A stretch of 64,000 nucleotides of DNA from Comamonas thiooxydans (GCF_002157685.2 NZ_AP026738.1:744001-808000); one strand, 5' to 3'; shown: positions 1 through 7,631, counted from the stretch's first letter. Program-made: numbers and translations. The notes: generated by a model from the sequence alone, not told the origin.

Positions 1-277
1 CCAGCGTGCCGTTGGTGCGGGCCTGGGCGCGTGCCGACTCCAGCAGCGTGGCCAGGCGCTGGGCTTCGCGCTCCAGCTGCTGCTCTCCGCTGTCTCGTAT
101 GGCCAAGCTCACGCCGGCCGTTGCCAGTGCCATGATGGAGATGACCACCAGCAACTCCAAGAGTGTGAAGCCTCCCTGAAGCGTTGTGCGCCTTCCTCTG
201 CGGGGGGCGGCCGCCTGTGCAGCGGGGCGCCCCTGGTGGGCCGTCCCTGTGACCGAGCGCGCCAGCATTACAGGCAT
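1..277 (-). CDS. gspH: Type II secretion pseudopilin GspH, N-terminal part (runs off the window)
   Basis: The minus strand reads a prepilin N-terminus: a leader of about 35 basic and Ala-rich residues, then GGFTLLELLVVISIMALA, the G/F peptidase site followed by the hydrophobic helix with the conserved Glu at +5. The frame continues without a stop to the window edge (LATLLESARAQARTNGTL). GspH is a minor pseudopilin of the type II secretion pseudopilus, matured by the prepilin peptidase in the inner membrane. It lies just downstream of gspG in the same direction, the usual G-H order. In-frame ATGs are at 277 and 268; neither has a clear ribosome site. The C-terminus is outside the window, so GspH versus another minor pseudopilin rests on position and N-terminal style. 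Confidence 0.85.
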   Translation of the reverse strand, partial: MPVMLARSVTGTAHQGRPAAQAAAPRRGRRTTLQGGFTLLELLVVISIMALATAGVSLAIRDSGEQQLEREAQRLATLLESARAQARTNGTL

Positions 278-332
278 TTGATGCGTGCGGGGTTGCCGCC
301 GGGCCGCCCCAAGGCAAACCCCGGCGCCAGCC

Positions 333-387
333 GGTCAGGCCCCCCTCGGGGGGCAGCGACCACACGCAGTGAGGGAGCGTGGGGGCT
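333..387. repeat. GC-rich palindromic intergenic repeat between gspG and gspH
   Basis: A perfect 7 bp inverted repeat, GCCCCCC-TC-GGGGGGC (339-354), is followed by a second smaller one (CACGC...GCGTG, about 363-382). From memory, sequences of this type (CCCCACGCTCCC...TGCCCCCCGAGGGGG) are frequent between genes in Comamonadaceae; that was not checked by search. It explains the roughly 115 bp gap inside what would otherwise be a tight gspG-gspH operon, and it may form an RNA hairpin in the transcript. Confidence 0.55.
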
Positions 388-392
388 CATTG

Positions 393-845
393 CTATTGCC
401 AGGAGCCGATATCCGCATCCTTGCCTTCGCCGCCGGCCTTGCCGTCAGCGCCCAGGGACATGATGTCGATGGGGCCCTTCACGCCGGGATTCAGGTACTG
501 ATAAGGATTGCCCCAGGGATCGTTGGGCAGCTTTTCCAGATAAGGCTTCCAGTTCTGCGGAGCGGGGCCGGTGGTGGGCTTGACCACCAGCGCCTGCAGA
601 CCCTGCTCGGCCGTTGGATAGCGCTGGTTGTCGAGACGGTAGAGCTTGAGTGCCTGGTTGATATTGGCGATATCGGTCTTGGCTGCGGTCACGCGGGCAT
701 CGTCGGCGCGGTCCAGCACATTGGGCACGATAAGCGCTGCCAGCACGCCAATGATGACCAGCACCACCATCAATTCGATCAGGGTAAAGCCGCGTGATGC
801 GGCGTGGCGAATAGCAGACATCGGATGACGGCAGTTGGTGCTCAT
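393..845 (-). CDS. gspG: Type II secretion major pseudopilin GspG
   Basis: The 150-residue product has the class III prepilin signature: SRG|FTLIELMVVLVIIGVLAALIVP, with cleavage after Gly and Glu at +5 of the mature protein. The rest is the GspG globular domain, including LDNQRYPTAEQGLQALV, DPWGNPYQYLNPG and the C-terminal IDIMSLGADGKAGGEGKDADIG, the acidic calcium-site loop typical of GspG. It polymerises into the periplasmic pseudopilus that drives substrates through the GspD secretin. A second possible ATG at 821 would give a shorter leader; neither start has a strong ribosome site. It is divergent from the GspC-like gene at 931, so the shared 85 bp gap probably holds both promoters. Confidence 0.95.
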   Translation of the reverse strand: MSTNCRHPMSAIRHAASRGFTLIELMVVLVIIGVLAALIVPNVLDRADDARVTAAKTDIANINQALKLYRLDNQRYPTAEQGLQALVVKPTTGPAPQNWKPYLEKLPNDPWGNPYQYLNPGVKGPIDIMSLGADGKAGGEGKDADIGSWQ

Positions 846-930
846 TGGAAACTGTAGGAAAAATGCAGTATTGCACCATCATAATCTTCGAATGCGACTG
901 CAATCTTTCAATACCGGTCAGGGCCTTTCC

Positions 931-1362
931 ATGCCGGTCAAACTCACGAACCTGCTGCTGTGGGCGATTGCCGCTGCGGTGGTGGTGTTCTGGATACTCC
1001 GGTTCGTCGGCAGTGCCAGTGAGCAGTTACCCTCGGTCGTGCCTGCTCAGCCGGTACAGGCCAATGCCCAGGCCATGGCCAAGGCTTTGGGGGCGGTCGC
1101 CGCGCCTGTCGCCGCCGTGGCCGCACCAGTGGCCAGCCGCTATGCGCTGCTGGGGGTGCTGGCAGGGCATGAAACAGGCGGCGGTGCCGCCGTGATTGCC
1201 GTGGAAGGCAAGGGCAGCAAGGCCGTGCGTGTGGGCGAGGCCGTGGAGGAGGGCGTGATTCTGCAATCACTGGCGGCGCGCGAAGCGCGACTGGGCCCCG
1301 CCAACGGGCCGACCAGCACGGTGCTGCAATTGCCCAGGCCGCCCATGGCGGCATTCAACTGA
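931..1362 (+). CDS. gspC: GspC-like type II secretion inner-membrane protein
   Basis: The 143-residue protein has one N-terminal membrane segment (residues about 5-25, LLLWAIAAAVVVFWILRFV), an Ala/Val/Pro-rich linker, then a small beta domain (RYALLGVLAGHETGGGAAVIAVEGKGSKAVRVGEAVEEGVILQ cut across two stretches) that fits the homology region of GspC. GspC links the inner-membrane platform to the secretin. It is short and has no PDZ or coiled-coil domain, as is common for GspC in beta- and xanthomonad-type systems. ATG at 931 was chosen over in-frame 892 and GTG 835 because it places the membrane segment at the N-terminus. The 3' end overlaps the convergent cobC gene by 8 bp. The assignment leans on gspG next door. 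Confidence 0.75.
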   Translation: MPVKLTNLLLWAIAAAVVVFWILRFVGSASEQLPSVVPAQPVQANAQAMAKALGAVAAPVAAVAAPVASRYALLGVLAGHETGGGAAVIAVEGKGSKAVRVGEAVEEGVILQSLAAREARLGPANGPTSTVLQLPRPPMAAFN

Positions 1363-1918
1363 GTTCGAGCTGCAGCCACTGTCCATAGGCGGGCGCTGGC
1401 AAGGTCCATTCATGGCTTTGCGGCAGCCGGTGGCCATGTTGTAGCAGCCACTGCGCACAGCGTGCCACACCGGCATGGCAGATCCACACCATATGCTCGC
1501 TGTCGCTGCTGAGCGCGTCCTGCAGTGCTTCGTGGACGCGCTGCAGCATCTGTGCCAGTGATTCGCCCTCGCCGGGTGCGTGCCGCGCCAGATCGTGCGC
1601 CCAGGCACCGATGGCAGCTTCGCCGATGTCATTCCAGCGCAGGCCTTCCCAATGCCCGAAGTCCATCTCCAGCAGTCTGCCGTCGGGAGTGGAGACGAAA
1701 TCCGGCTCCAGTACCTGCAGATCCAAAGCCAACTGCTTGCATCTTTTTAGCGGCGAATGCCGGACCTGCAGCCTGCCATGCAGGGGCTGCAGAGATTGCT
1801 GAAGGGCCTGAGCGGCTTGTCGGGTGGCCTCTGCATCGGCGGCGATATCGAGGCGGCCGTAGCAGCGCTCTGTATCGATCAAGGGGCGTGCGTGGCGCAC
1901 CAGCCATAGTGTTTTCAT
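1355..1918 (-). CDS. cobC: Histidine phosphatase, probable alpha-ribazole phosphatase
   Basis: The 187-residue protein belongs to the phosphoglycerate mutase-like histidine phosphatase branch. LVRHARP near the N-terminus supplies the phospho-accepting His of the RHG motif, CYGRLDI follows as in CobC proteins, EMDFGHWEG is the central signature and WICHAGVAR holds the second catalytic His. CobC removes the 5'-phosphate from alpha-ribazole phosphate or cobalamin phosphate in the last steps of nucleotide-loop assembly. It lies downstream of cobS on the same strand, which favours CobC over a general phosphatase. The start codon sits 3 bp from the left end of the 300 bp element, so the element separates it from cobS. 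The GspC-like gene overlaps its 3' end. Confidence 0.82.
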   Translation of the reverse strand: MKTLWLVRHARPLIDTERCYGRLDIAADAEATRQAAQALQQSLQPLHGRLQVRHSPLKRCKQLALDLQVLEPDFVSTPDGRLLEMDFGHWEGLRWNDIGEAAIGAWAHDLARHAPGEGESLAQMLQRVHEALQDALSSDSEHMVWICHAGVARCAQWLLQHGHRLPQSHEWTLPAPAYGQWLQLELS

Positions 1919-1921
1919 GCC

Positions 1922-2221
1922 TCAGAACTTGTTTGCGATCTCTACGCAGCCGCGTTGGAGCGCAATCGGGATGAGTTCGAAGCGATGGCTCGCCGCTTGC
2001 ACCGGGGTGCAAGCAAGAGACAGCGCACAGAAATCGCCCGATTTCGCTCCAACCCTTCGGGACAGTGTCTTTGCGGACGCCCGGTCAGGGGCGGTCTGCG
2101 GCGTTGCCTCGCCGGCCGCGCAAATCCTCGCAATAGCGCGGCTATTGCTGCGGTATCGCTCCTTGCATCCTATCCCGCAAAGCCTCTGTCGCGGCGCGAG
2201 GAGATCGTAAACACGTTCTAA
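1922..2221. mobile_element. 300 bp MITE-like non-coding element with terminal inverted repeats
   Basis: The two ends are inverted copies: 1922-1942 and the complement of 2201-2221 match at 18 of 21 positions (core AGAAC-TTTG/A-CGATCTC). Inside lie a 16 bp inverted repeat with one mismatch (1955-1970 and 2037-2052), a perfect 9 bp hairpin GCTTGCACC/GGTGCAAGC (1995-2014) and a perfect 8 bp hairpin GCAATAGC/GCTATTGC (2130-2148). No convincing gene is present. It fills the entire space between cobC (start 1918) and cobS, and its right end supplies the cobS TAG stop. This size and layout fit a miniature inverted-repeat element moved in trans. Similar GCAATAGC-rich repeats are, from memory, common in this family. 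No target duplication could be established. Confidence 0.68.
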
Positions 2222-3045
2222 AGCAGCTGGCGCAGATAGATGCAGCTGGTCAGCAGCAGAGCCAGCTCATTGAGTTGCTGGCAGGCACCCAGGCAGTCGC
2301 CCGTCATGCCGCCCAGACGCTGAAGCAACCAGCGCCGCAGCAGCCAGGTGGTGACCAGCATGGCCGCCAGCAGGCTGGGCACAAAGCTCCAGACGCCGAG
2401 CCAGCCCAACAGACCCAATGCCGGCAGGCACCAGAGGCCGCCGGTCAGCAGGCCTGGCCAGCCCAGCTGCCTGCCCGCGATATGCAGGGTCTTGCTGCTC
2501 GCGGCCAGGCCGACATGAGGCAGCTTGTGCATCAGCACCAGCGGCGCAAAGCGCGACAGCACATGAATGCAGCACACGAGGATGAGCACCGGAACCGGTC
2601 CCCAGAACGGCTGCATGACGGACAGCAGCAGGGCGATCAGCACGACCTTGGTGAGCAGAGCCATGAGCAGCGCCATCACGCCATACGCGCCTATGCGCGA
2701 GTCCTTCATGATCTCCAGTGCGCGCTCGGGCGGGACCAGGCCGCCCAGCCCGTCGGCGACGTCGGCCAGGCCGTCCTCATGGAAACCGCCGGTCAGCCAC
2801 AGGGTGCCGGCGGTGCTGATGAGCGCAGCCGCCAGCGGCGACCAGGGGCTTGCCGGCAGCAGCCAGAGCAAGGCTCCCAGCAGCAGCGCAGCCCACAGGC
2901 CCACCAGCCAGCCCACGCCCGGCAGATGCGCGGCGCTGGCACGCTGCATCTCGGGGCTCCAGCCCACCCAGGCGGCCAGACGTCCAGCCACGGGGATGCG
3001 GCTGAAGAACTGGACGGCCAGCAGATAGTGGCGCAGGGCTTGCAT
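2218..3045 (-). CDS. cobS: Adenosylcobinamide-GDP ribazoletransferase (cobalamin synthase)
   Basis: The 275-residue polytopic membrane protein joins adenosylcobinamide-GDP and alpha-ribazole (phosphate) to give cobalamin (phosphate). Family marks are QFFSRIPV near the N-terminus, then GGFHEDGLADVADGLGG with the acidic metal-binding cluster, followed by RALEIMKDSRIGAYG (residues about 95-125), and several hydrophobic segments. Length agrees with CobS. It precedes cobC on the minus strand, but the 300 bp element lies between them and overlaps the stop codon TAG (2218-2220), so the last residues (YLRQLL) may have been set by that insertion. No ribosome site stands out before the ATG. Confidence 0.93.
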   Translation of the reverse strand: MQALRHYLLAVQFFSRIPVAGRLAAWVGWSPEMQRASAAHLPGVGWLVGLWAALLLGALLWLLPASPWSPLAAALISTAGTLWLTGGFHEDGLADVADGLGGLVPPERALEIMKDSRIGAYGVMALLMALLTKVVLIALLLSVMQPFWGPVPVLILVCCIHVLSRFAPLVLMHKLPHVGLAASSKTLHIAGRQLGWPGLLTGGLWCLPALGLLGWLGVWSFVPSLLAAMLVTTWLLRRWLLQRLGGMTGDCLGACQQLNELALLLTSCIYLRQLL

Positions 3046-3057
3046 GGTGTTGCGAAT

Positions 3058-3147
3058 AAAAAAGGAGCTTATTCCGCTTGATATTCCTATGTTTCAGAGT
3101 CTTTTCTATCTGAAATCATTGCAGGGATAGCGGTCGAAGCTCCTGTT
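3058..3147. repeat. Long imperfect palindrome (long form of the GAGCT repeat); terminator of ilvA
   Basis: Two arms of about 34 bases pair imperfectly around a short loop: the left begins AAAAAAGGAGCTT (3058 onward) and ends at TTTCAG, the right begins CTGAAAT and ends GAAGCTCC followed by T-rich DNA. Read on the minus strand it lies right after the ilvA stop and gives a stem followed by an A/T run, so it can end ilvA transcription ahead of cobS. It shares its outer GGAGCT sequence, arm length and central TTTCA with the palindrome at 30841. Confidence 0.65.
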
Positions 3148-3149
3148 TT

Positions 3150-4703
3150 TTACTTCAGGAACAACTGGTACGCAGGATTGCCGGTTTCCTCCACCCAGGG
3201 ATAGCCGAGGTTCTTGAGGAAGCTGTCGAACTTCTTGTGGTCCTTGGCTGGCACCTGCATGCCGACCAGGATGCGGCCGTAGTCGGCGCCCTGGTTGCGG
3301 TAGTGGAACAGCGAGATATTCCAGGTCGGCGCCATCAGGCTCAGGAACTTGAACAGCGCGCCGGGGCGCTCGGGAAAGACAAAGCGCAGCAGGCGCTCGT
3401 CCTGTGCCAGCGGCGAGTGGCCGCCCACCATATGGCGCAGATGCTCCTTGGCCATCTCGTCGAAGGTCAGGTCCAGAGCCTCAAAGCCGTTCTTCTGGAA
3501 GTTCTTGCAGATCTTCTCGGACTCGCCCTTTGTCGGCGTGGTCAGACCCACGAACACATGGGCCTTGCTGTCGTGGCTGATGCGGTAGTTGAACTCGGTC
3601 ACATTGCGCGGGCCGCCGGGCAGCTTGCCCACCACCTCGCAGAAATGCTTGAAGCTGCCGCGCTCTTCGGGGATGGTGACGGCGAACAGGGCTTCGCGCT
3701 CCTCGCCTACCTCGGCGCGCTCGGCCACAAAGCGCAGGCGGTCGAAGTTCATATTGGCGCCGCTCAGTATGGCGGCGTAGGTCTCGCCCTTGGTCTTGTG
3801 CTTGGCCACGTACTGCTTGATGGCCGCCACGCCCAGGGCGCCCGAGGGCTCGACGATGGAGCGGGTGTCGGTGAAGATGTCCTTGATGGCGGCGCAGACG
3901 GCATCGGTGTCCACGGTCACATAGTCATCCACCAGACCCTGGGTGACGCGGAAGGTTTCCGCTCCCACCAGCTTCACGGCCGTGCCGTCGGCAAACAGGC
4001 CCACGTCGGCCAGCTCCACGCGCTCGCCCGCCTGCACGGACTGCATCATGGCGTTCGAGTCCTTGGTGTGCACGCCGATCACCTTCACCTCGGGGCGTAC
4101 GGCCTTGATGTAGTTGGCAATGCCGGCAATCAGGCCGCCGCCGCCGATGGGCACGAAGATGGCATCCAGACGCTGGCTGCCCAGTTTTTGCAGCTGGCGC
4201 AGCATTTCCATGGCGATGGTGCCCTGGCCGGCAATCACGTCGGGGTCGTCAAAGGGGTGGACAAAGGTCAGGCCCTCGGACTTCTGGAGCTTGACGGCGT
4301 GCTTGTAGGCGTCCGAGTAACTTTCTCCGGCCAGCACCGCCTCGCCGCCCAGGGCGATCACGGCATCGATCTTCACTTGGGGCGTGGTGGTGGGCATCAC
4401 GATCACGGCGCGGCAGCCCAGCTTCCTGGCGCTCATCGCCGTACCCTGGGCATGGTTGCCCGCGCTGGCGCAGATCACGCCCTTTTGCAGCTGCTCGGCC
4501 GTCAGATTGGCCATCTTGTTATAGGCGCCGCGCAACTTGAAGCTGAACACGGGCTGCTGGTCCTCGCGCTTCAGAAGCACTTTGTTGTGCAGGCGACGGC
4601 TGAGGTTCTTGGCAATGTCCAGATCCGACTCCACGGCCACGTCATAGACGCGTGCATTGAGGATGCGAGTCAGATAATCGGCAGGGGTCAGGGCTTGAGT
4701 CAT
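3150..4703 (-). CDS. ilvA: Threonine ammonia-lyase, biosynthetic long form
   Basis: The 517-residue enzyme deaminates threonine to 2-oxobutanoate, the first committed step to isoleucine. Residues 1-320 form the pyridoxal-phosphate fold: SFKLRGAYN holds the Schiff-base Lys, SAGNHAQG binds the substrate carboxylate, and the glycine loop IGGGGLIAG holds the cofactor phosphate. The C-terminal 190 residues carry two ACT-like regulatory domains (EREALFAVTIPEERGSF... and ERLLRFVFPERPGAL...), so feedback control by isoleucine is expected, unlike the short catabolic form. The gene appears monocistronic: a long hairpin follows its stop, and a separate hairpin/terminator candidate lies about 155 bp upstream on the same strand and might attenuate it. 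Confidence 0.97.
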   Translation of the reverse strand: MTQALTPADYLTRILNARVYDVAVESDLDIAKNLSRRLHNKVLLKREDQQPVFSFKLRGAYNKMANLTAEQLQKGVICASAGNHAQGTAMSARKLGCRAVIVMPTTTPQVKIDAVIALGGEAVLAGESYSDAYKHAVKLQKSEGLTFVHPFDDPDVIAGQGTIAMEMLRQLQKLGSQRLDAIFVPIGGGGLIAGIANYIKAVRPEVKVIGVHTKDSNAMMQSVQAGERVELADVGLFADGTAVKLVGAETFRVTQGLVDDYVTVDTDAVCAAIKDIFTDTRSIVEPSGALGVAAIKQYVAKHKTKGETYAAILSGANMNFDRLRFVAERAEVGEEREALFAVTIPEERGSFKHFCEVVGKLPGGPRNVTEFNYRISHDSKAHVFVGLTTPTKGESEKICKNFQKNGFEALDLTFDEMAKEHLRHMVGGHSPLAQDERLLRFVFPERPGALFKFLSLMAPTWNISLFHYRNQGADYGRILVGMQVPAKDHKKFDSFLKNLGYPWVEETGNPAYQLFLK

Positions 4704-5086
4704 GGTGCAAATCGAAAGCAGAGCACCAGAGCCAGGGCAATCAGCCTGCCGGGTGCATGGAAGCCGACCATGATAGGCGCTTGCTTGCTGCGCTGCAGTA
4801 CTCGCTCAAGAGGTGCATGCTGCTGCTCTGAGAAGCAGGATGGGCAGGCACGAAAAAAAGCCCCTAGCTCAGGAGCTAGGGGCTGAATCCACCATTAGAG
4901 GAGGTGGAGGAGACAAAGGGTGCGATACAGATAAGGATTAACCAGTAATCTGCAGTCTGCCTGCGGGTTTGACCTCACAGGTAACGCTTGGGTTGTATTG
5001 TATGAGGCTTGTGTTTTCTGTGCATCAAAAGATTCGGGTTTTTATGTATTTGATGCAAAATTGCAACAGTTTCGAGAGGAAAAACA
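4704..5086. other. Gap between ilvA and the osmC-like gene
   Basis: This 383 bp interval holds the divergent control regions. The only clear structure is the hairpin pair at 4859-4908. The part next to ilvA (4704-4851) shows nothing beyond leader sequence. On the minus strand TACAAT near 4996-5001 resembles a -10 box, but no well-spaced -35 accompanies it. On the plus strand GAGAGGA lies just before the ATG at 5087. Confidence 0.6.
4852..4912 (-). ncRNA. Candidate small RNA or ilvA leader: CU-rich hairpin plus perfect terminator
   Basis: Read on the minus strand, a 6 bp stem UCCACC/GGUGGA (4908-4903 with 4893-4888) encloses a UCCUCUAAU loop. It is preceded by another CUCCUCC run. About three bases later comes a perfect 12 bp stem, AGCCCCUAGCUC/GAGCUAGGGGCU (4884-4859), followed by seven U. 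CCUCC-rich loops that can pair with ribosome-binding sites, placed before a strong terminator, are a known style of proteobacterial small RNA. As it is co-oriented with ilvA and about 155 bp upstream, premature termination of an ilvA leader is the alternative. No isoleucine-rich leader peptide is present. The 5' end and promoter are unknown. Confidence 0.5.
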
Positions 5087-5539
5087 ATGGAATGCACGGT
5101 TAGTTGGACAGGCGCGGCCACCGGAACGCGCTCGGGCATGGGGTTCGTGGCCGAGACCGGCAGCGGCCATGTGGTCAATATGGATGGTGCGCCGGACGAG
5201 AAGAACCCGGCCAACGGCGGTCGCAACCAGGCACCGCGCCCCATGGAGATGCTGCTGGCTGGCGCCGGCGGCTGCACCGCCTACGACGTGGTGCTCATCC
5301 TCAAGCGTGGTCGCCACGATGTGAAGGGCTGCAGCGTGCAGCTGACTTCCGAGCGCGCCGAAACCGACCCCAAGGTGTTCACCAAGATCCACATGCAGTT
5401 CACGGTCAGCGGCAAGAACCTGCCGGTCGGTGCCGTCGAGCGTGCCATCGCCATGAGCCACGACAAATACTGCTCGGCCACCATCATGCTGGGCAAGACG
5501 GCCGAAATCACGACGGGTTTCGACATCGTCGAAGCCTGA
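5087..5539 (+). CDS. OsmC/YhfA-family thiol peroxidase-like protein
   Basis: The 150-residue protein has the OsmC fold marks: an N-terminal beta region (TGAATGTRSGMGF), RPMEMLLAGAGGCTAYDVVLIL with one conserved Cys at the start of the central helix, and the second Cys in HDKYCSATIML. In OsmC and Ohr proteins these two Cys reduce organic hydroperoxides; the sequence and length are closer to the YhfA-like OsmC branch, whose substrates are not settled. A good ribosome site (GAGAGGA) precedes the ATG and a Rho-independent terminator follows the stop, so it is probably a single-gene unit. Confidence 0.88.
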   Translation: MECTVSWTGAATGTRSGMGFVAETGSGHVVNMDGAPDEKNPANGGRNQAPRPMEMLLAGAGGCTAYDVVLILKRGRHDVKGCSVQLTSERAETDPKVFTKIHMQFTVSGKNLPVGAVERAIAMSHDKYCSATIMLGKTAEITTGFDIVEA

Positions 5540-5555
5540 GCTGGACATTCGATCG

Positions 5556-5581
5556 AAAACGGGCCTCAACGGCCCGTTTTT
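5556..5581 (+). terminator. Rho-independent terminator of the osmC-like gene
   Basis: A perfect 10 bp stem AAAACGGGCC/GGCCCGTTTT (5556-5565 with 5571-5580), a five-base loop and a T run lie 16 bp after the stop codon. The A-rich left side lets it serve the convergent coq7 gene as well. Confidence 0.9.
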
Positions 5582-5597
5582 GTTGAACAGGCGCCAG

Positions 5598-6215
5598 TCA
5601 GATGCGATGCGCTGTAATCGTCATGACTTTGGCCGCCACGCGCATCAGTCCCTGGGCAATCGGGGGCAGTTGCATCGCGCCTTCGTCGATCGCTGCTGCG
5701 GCATGACGCTCTTCGTCATCCTTCATGCGCTCGACCACGGCACGCGAAGCCTCGTCCTCCTCGGGCAGGCGGCCCAGATGGCTTGCCAGGTGGGCGGAGA
5801 CCTGGTTTTCTGTCTCGACCACAAAACCCAGGCTGGCGGCATCGCTGAATTTGGCGGCAATCGTGCCAATGGCAAAAGCGCCAGCAAACCACAGCGGGTT
5901 CAGCAACGAGGGTCTGTCACCCAGGGCATGCAGGCGCTCGCGGGTCCAGGCCAGGTGGTCCATTTCCTCGCGAGCGGCATGCAGCAGATGCTCGCGCAAC
6001 TCCATGTCCTTGGTCACCATGGCCTGGGCGTTGTACAGGGCCTGCGCACAGACCTCGCCCACATGATTGACGCGCATCAAGGCTGCGGAGAGCTTGCGCT
6101 GTTCATCGCTCAGATCGGCTTCGGCGATCCCAGCTGCAGGCGAGCGCTCTGCGGCCACCGGGTCGGCAAACAGAGTGCGAAGAGCTGCATCGGCAGCGGT
6201 CAGAAACTTGTCCAT
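5598..6215 (-). CDS. coq7: Demethoxyubiquinone hydroxylase Coq7
   Basis: The 205-residue di-iron monooxygenase performs the penultimate ubiquinone step, hydroxylating 2-polyprenyl-3-methyl-6-methoxy-benzoquinone. The carboxylate/His ligands are visible as [36 protein letters not shown] and [10 protein letters not shown], in the expected four-helix spacing. The start was set at ATG 6215 ([13 protein letters not shown]), which matches the family N-terminus; an in-frame ATG at 6254 would add 13 unlikely residues. It is convergent with the osmC-like gene and shares the terminator between them. No other ubiquinone genes are nearby. Confidence 0.94.
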   Translation of the reverse strand: MDKFLTAADAALRTLFADPVAAERSPAAGIAEADLSDEQRKLSAALMRVNHVGEVCAQALYNAQAMVTKDMELREHLLHAAREEMDHLAWTRERLHALGDRPSLLNPLWFAGAFAIGTIAAKFSDAASLGFVVETENQVSAHLASHLGRLPEEDEASRAVVERMKDDEERHAAAAIDEGAMQLPPIAQGLMRVAAKVMTITAHRI

Positions 6216-6545
6216 GGCTAAAAAGAACTCAGTGCGGCGCCTGTCTGGCGTCAATGCACATAAGGTACACCAGAGTGGCTCATCCGCAACTTGCGCTGGG
6301 GCAATCCTAGGCAGGAACCCCTAAGGGTGTGCCCGCTGGTGCGGCTTGGTGTTTGTTGCGGTGGTGCAACGAAAACGCGCCGAATCGAGCAGTTTTGGGT
6401 GAATTCCTTTGCGCTGGGCTCGGTGGTCTGGTGCAATAGACCCAACTTCCCCACCAGGAGGTTGGCGCGGGAAACCGGTGGAGCTCGAGGCTCAAGTCTC
6501 TCTCCCATAGAACCGGCGCCCTTCTAAACCTTGGAGTAACTCGTA
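6216..6545. other. 330 bp control region upstream of the first porin
   Basis: No open frame of note lies between coq7 and the porin. The interval must hold the coq7 promoter and the promoter and leader of a highly expressed porin. A ribosome site (TTGGAGTAAC) sits just before the porin ATG. I could not place a convincing promoter or operator, and no strong hairpin stands out. Confidence 0.5.
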
Positions 6546-7631
6546 ATGAAAAAATCTCTGATCGCCCTGGCAGTGCTGGCCGCTTCCGGCGCCGCAATGG
6601 CTCAATCTTCCGTGACCCTGTTTGGTGTGGTTGACACCGGCGTTTCCTACGTCAAGGGCAATGGTAGCGCTGGCAATTCCAACTACGGTCTGCACAACGG
6701 TTCCAACGCTTCTTCCCGTCTGGGCTTCCGCGGCGTGGAAGACCTGGGTGGCGGTCTGAAGGCTGGCTTCTGGCTGGAAGGCGCTATCGGCACCGACGTG
6801 GGTGACGGTTCCGGCGCTGGCCTGAAGGGCGGCAGCGGCTTCCAGTTCGGTCGTCGTTCCACCGTGAGCCTGATGGGCAACTTCGGTGAAGTGCGTCTGG
6901 GTCGTGACGAAGTGGTGGCTTACAACAAGCTGTCCGCTCACTCCAACTTCAGCGTGATCGGCGTGGGCGGTTTCCGCGGCTGGGCTAACAGCCAAGGCGA
7001 TGCTATCCGTCAAAACAACAAGATCACTTACTTCACGCCTAACTTCTCCGGCTTCACTGCTGGCGTGGACTACGCCTTTGGTGAAAAGGCTGGCGACGGT
7101 CAGAACGGTCGTTACTTCGGCGGTTTCGTGGCTTACAACAACGGCCCTCTGGCTGTGACTCTGGGCGCTGACCGTAAGAACAATCCTTCTACTACTGACG
7201 GTTCCTACGGTGGTTCCAATGCTGCCTTCACACAAGGCGACAAGCTGGACTCCTACGGTCTGGGTGCTACTTATGACTTCGGCGTGGCCAAGGTCAATGG
7301 CTTGGCTCTGCAAGTCAAGGAAAAGGGCGCTGTTGTGAACTCCAAGCTGACCAGCTACGCTCTGGGCGTGTCCGCTCCCGTGGGTGGCGTGGGTGAAGTC
7401 AAGGCTCAGTACGCTCTGTACAAGGCCGGTGGCGACCTGTCTGGCAAGGCTCACCAGCTGAGCCTGGGTTATGTGCACAACCTGTCCAAGCGTACAGCTC
7501 TGTACGGTACATACTCCTTCCTGAAGAACAAGGACAACGCTCAGTTCACCCTGGGTGGCGTTCCTTCCTACGCAGTTGGCGCTGGCAAGGCTAGCAACGG
7601 CGTGCAAGTTGGTATCCGCCACGCTTTCTAA
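6546..7631 (+). CDS. Outer-membrane trimeric porin (Omp32-like)
   Basis: The 361-residue protein starts with a Sec signal peptide (MKKSLIALAVLAASGAAMAQ, cleaved after AMA-Q), followed by SSVTLFGVVDTGVSY, the first strand of betaproteobacterial general porins. The barrel ends VQVGIRHAF with the terminal Phe needed for assembly by BAM. It should form a 16-strand trimeric, probably anion-selective channel as in Comamonas acidovorans Omp32. Codon choice is strongly biased (GCT, CGT, GGT, TCC recur), unlike its neighbours, which points to very high expression. It has its own terminator; the next gene is a second, less biased porin. Confidence 0.95.
   Translation: MKKSLIALAVLAASGAAMAQSSVTLFGVVDTGVSYVKGNGSAGNSNYGLHNGSNASSRLGFRGVEDLGGGLKAGFWLEGAIGTDVGDGSGAGLKGGSGFQFGRRSTVSLMGNFGEVRLGRDEVVAYNKLSAHSNFSVIGVGGFRGWANSQGDAIRQNNKITYFTPNFSGFTAGVDYAFGEKAGDGQNGRYFGGFVAYNNGPLAVTLGADRKNNPSTTDGSYGGSNAAFTQGDKLDSYGLGATYDFGVAKVNGLALQVKEKGAVVNSKLTSYALGVSAPVGGVGEVKAQYALYKAGGDLSGKAHQLSLGYVHNLSKRTALYGTYSFLKNKDNAQFTLGGVPSYAVGAGKASNGVQVGIRHAF

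Noticed and set aside
3237..4886. 549-residue open frame antisense to ilvA
   Set aside because: Same cause; the opposite strand encodes a complete threonine ammonia-lyase and this frame has low-complexity His/Gln/Leu composition.
4861..4897. Tiny frame MVDSAPSS in the ilvA-side hairpins
   Set aside because: It has no ribosome site (only C and U precede it) and no branched-chain codons, so a leader peptide is not supported.
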